In this document: in pieces, positions 49,344 to 50,161 of the stretch
How the letters are laid out: each line of letters begins with the position of its first letter
Position numbering within the stretch: position 1 is the first letter of the stretch
The notes under the pieces: model-generated
The model's database searches: none
Seen by the model: only the letters and a program-made list of their open reading frames with translations
What the model was told of the DNA's origin: nothing
Origin: Mesostigma viride
Taxonomy: Eukaryota > Streptophyta > Mesostigmatophyceae > Mesostigmatales > Mesostigmataceae
Direction of reading: 5' to 3'
Assembly: GCA_009746045.1 (NCBI GenBank)
Contig: RPFO01000276.1
Location: forward strand, 938,085 to 988,245
DNA: 50,161 bases
Made by a program: the position numbers and the translations under genes

Positions 49344-50161
49344 CTAACTGAAATTCCGTCTCGTTTGATTCTATTTCCCCTGTTCAGGCGCGAACGTTTC
49401 CGTTCAGCACGGCTGAAAACGCTTTCCTTCAGAACTGTCATTTCGTCTCGCTTGCTTATCAAATTTGACATCCCACGTCCTGTGCCTTGAAAAGTTTTAG
49501 TACAGATATCAGTTCGCGACTTTTTGTTTGACGCTTAAAAGAGTCAACGCGCCGTAATGTCCTGAGGCCGCGCGGATTGGCGAGACGCCCCACCTGCCCG
49601 CAAAAGTCTGAAATGTTCAGCTTTCAGCACCCGTTCAGAATTCCTGAGACTCGATCTCCAAGGTTTGGGGATTCTTTGTACTACGCCGACTGGCCATCTC
49701 GCTACGGTCCTGGACGTCGTCCGCTCCCGCGCTAGGGGCGCGGGGGACGGCCCCACTTCCGGCCTACGGCCGCGGCCAAAGTTTTCGGGCGTCATAAATC
49801 GTAGTTACTAGTAGGGACAAGAAAAAAGTGGGGGAGGGGGGGCTATCGCCCCCCTCCCCGACTTGAGGACGTGACTCGCCGCTAGCGGCCCAGAGGCGAT
49901 AGTCGACCTTCTGGGCGCCAACCGCACCGGCCCGCGCGACGCGCCAAGACCCTTCCACGGAGGACGCGCGGGCGGACGATTCCGACCGGACGAACCGCCG
50001 CCGTGCGCCACGCGCAACGGACCCTTCCCCGTCAACACCGTGGAAGCTCTCCGAGCGTGAGATACTTGGTATATATCATTTCGTGTTCGTATAATATAAA
50101 TTTCTGACTCAAATTTATCAGCTCGGACTTGACCACAATGAATTTCAGCAACCATTCGATA
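49344..50161 (+). repeat. Tandem unit, copy 4, partial and error-rich
   Basis: The first ~820 bp of a further unit, running off the window. Deletions are dense (GAACATG to GAAATG near 49611, GATTTTCTT to GATTCTT near 49672, loss of AG in TTGAGAGGAC near 49865). The last 100 bases are scrambled relative to the other copies (TTGGTATATATCATTTCGTG where others read TTGGAAATTTCGTCACG). Confidence 0.9.

Noticed and set aside
1-50161. tRNA, rRNA or other structured RNA genes
   Set aside because: I looked for B-box-like GGTTCGAATCC strings and rRNA landmarks and saw none. A covariance-model scan would be needed to exclude them.

Overview
The window is eukaryotic nuclear DNA. It has spliceosomal introns (donors GTGAGT or GTAAGT, acceptors CAG), GC-rich exons inside less GC-rich surroundings, a long tetranucleotide microsatellite, several satellite families, and no bacterial operon logic. 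The lineage cannot be fixed from sequence alone. GC-rich third positions and a possible TGTAA signal downstream of the main stop would suit a green alga or another protist, but that is a weak inference.

The centrepiece is one very large minus-strand gene of an autonomous Helitron (eukaryotic rolling-circle transposon). Its exons run from about 33.0 kb, possibly from an ATG at 36904, down to a TGA at 9901. Splice sites predicted by eye join a repeated helical N-terminal region (29.6-33.0 kb), the Helitron zinc finger (28.1-28.5 kb), the HUH Rep nuclease (21.5-23.8 kb), the PIF1-like helicase (16.7-21.3 kb), an acidic linker (15.8-16.8 kb), and a C-terminal region (9.9-15.8 kb) that I read as five tandem modules resembling USP/USPL1 cysteine proteases. 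Two modules keep a Cys-His-Asp triad and three have lost Cys and His. Nearly all introns are phase 0. If translated in one piece the product would exceed 4,000 residues. Three apparent frameshifts lie in the protease-like part.

Two introns are swollen by tandem repeats: a ~30-bp G-rich minisatellite inside the helicase (17.4-18.9 kb) and ~100 copies of a 40-bp repeat between zinc finger and Rep (23.8-28.0 kb). A third satellite (~184 bp, 6.5-9.4 kb) lies just beyond the 3' end.

Left of it are a ~100-bp repeat cluster (2.5-3.0 kb), a hairpin-bearing repeat element (4.35-4.65 kb), a segment recurring inverted at 36.8-37.1 kb, and an unrecognised 307-codon ORF (5.3-6.2 kb). Between 33 and 37 kb there are exon-like fragments, a 270-bp tandem array, a duplicated 290-bp repeat and the (CATC)n block.

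From 37.5 kb to the end are three and a fifth head-to-tail copies of a ~3.95-kb unit. Each unit carries the hairpin element, a 220-bp MITE-like element and the same ~30-bp minisatellite found in the helicase intron. Unit junctions fall inside the hairpin. The last copies show more and more small deletions, as expected of an unpolished contig end.
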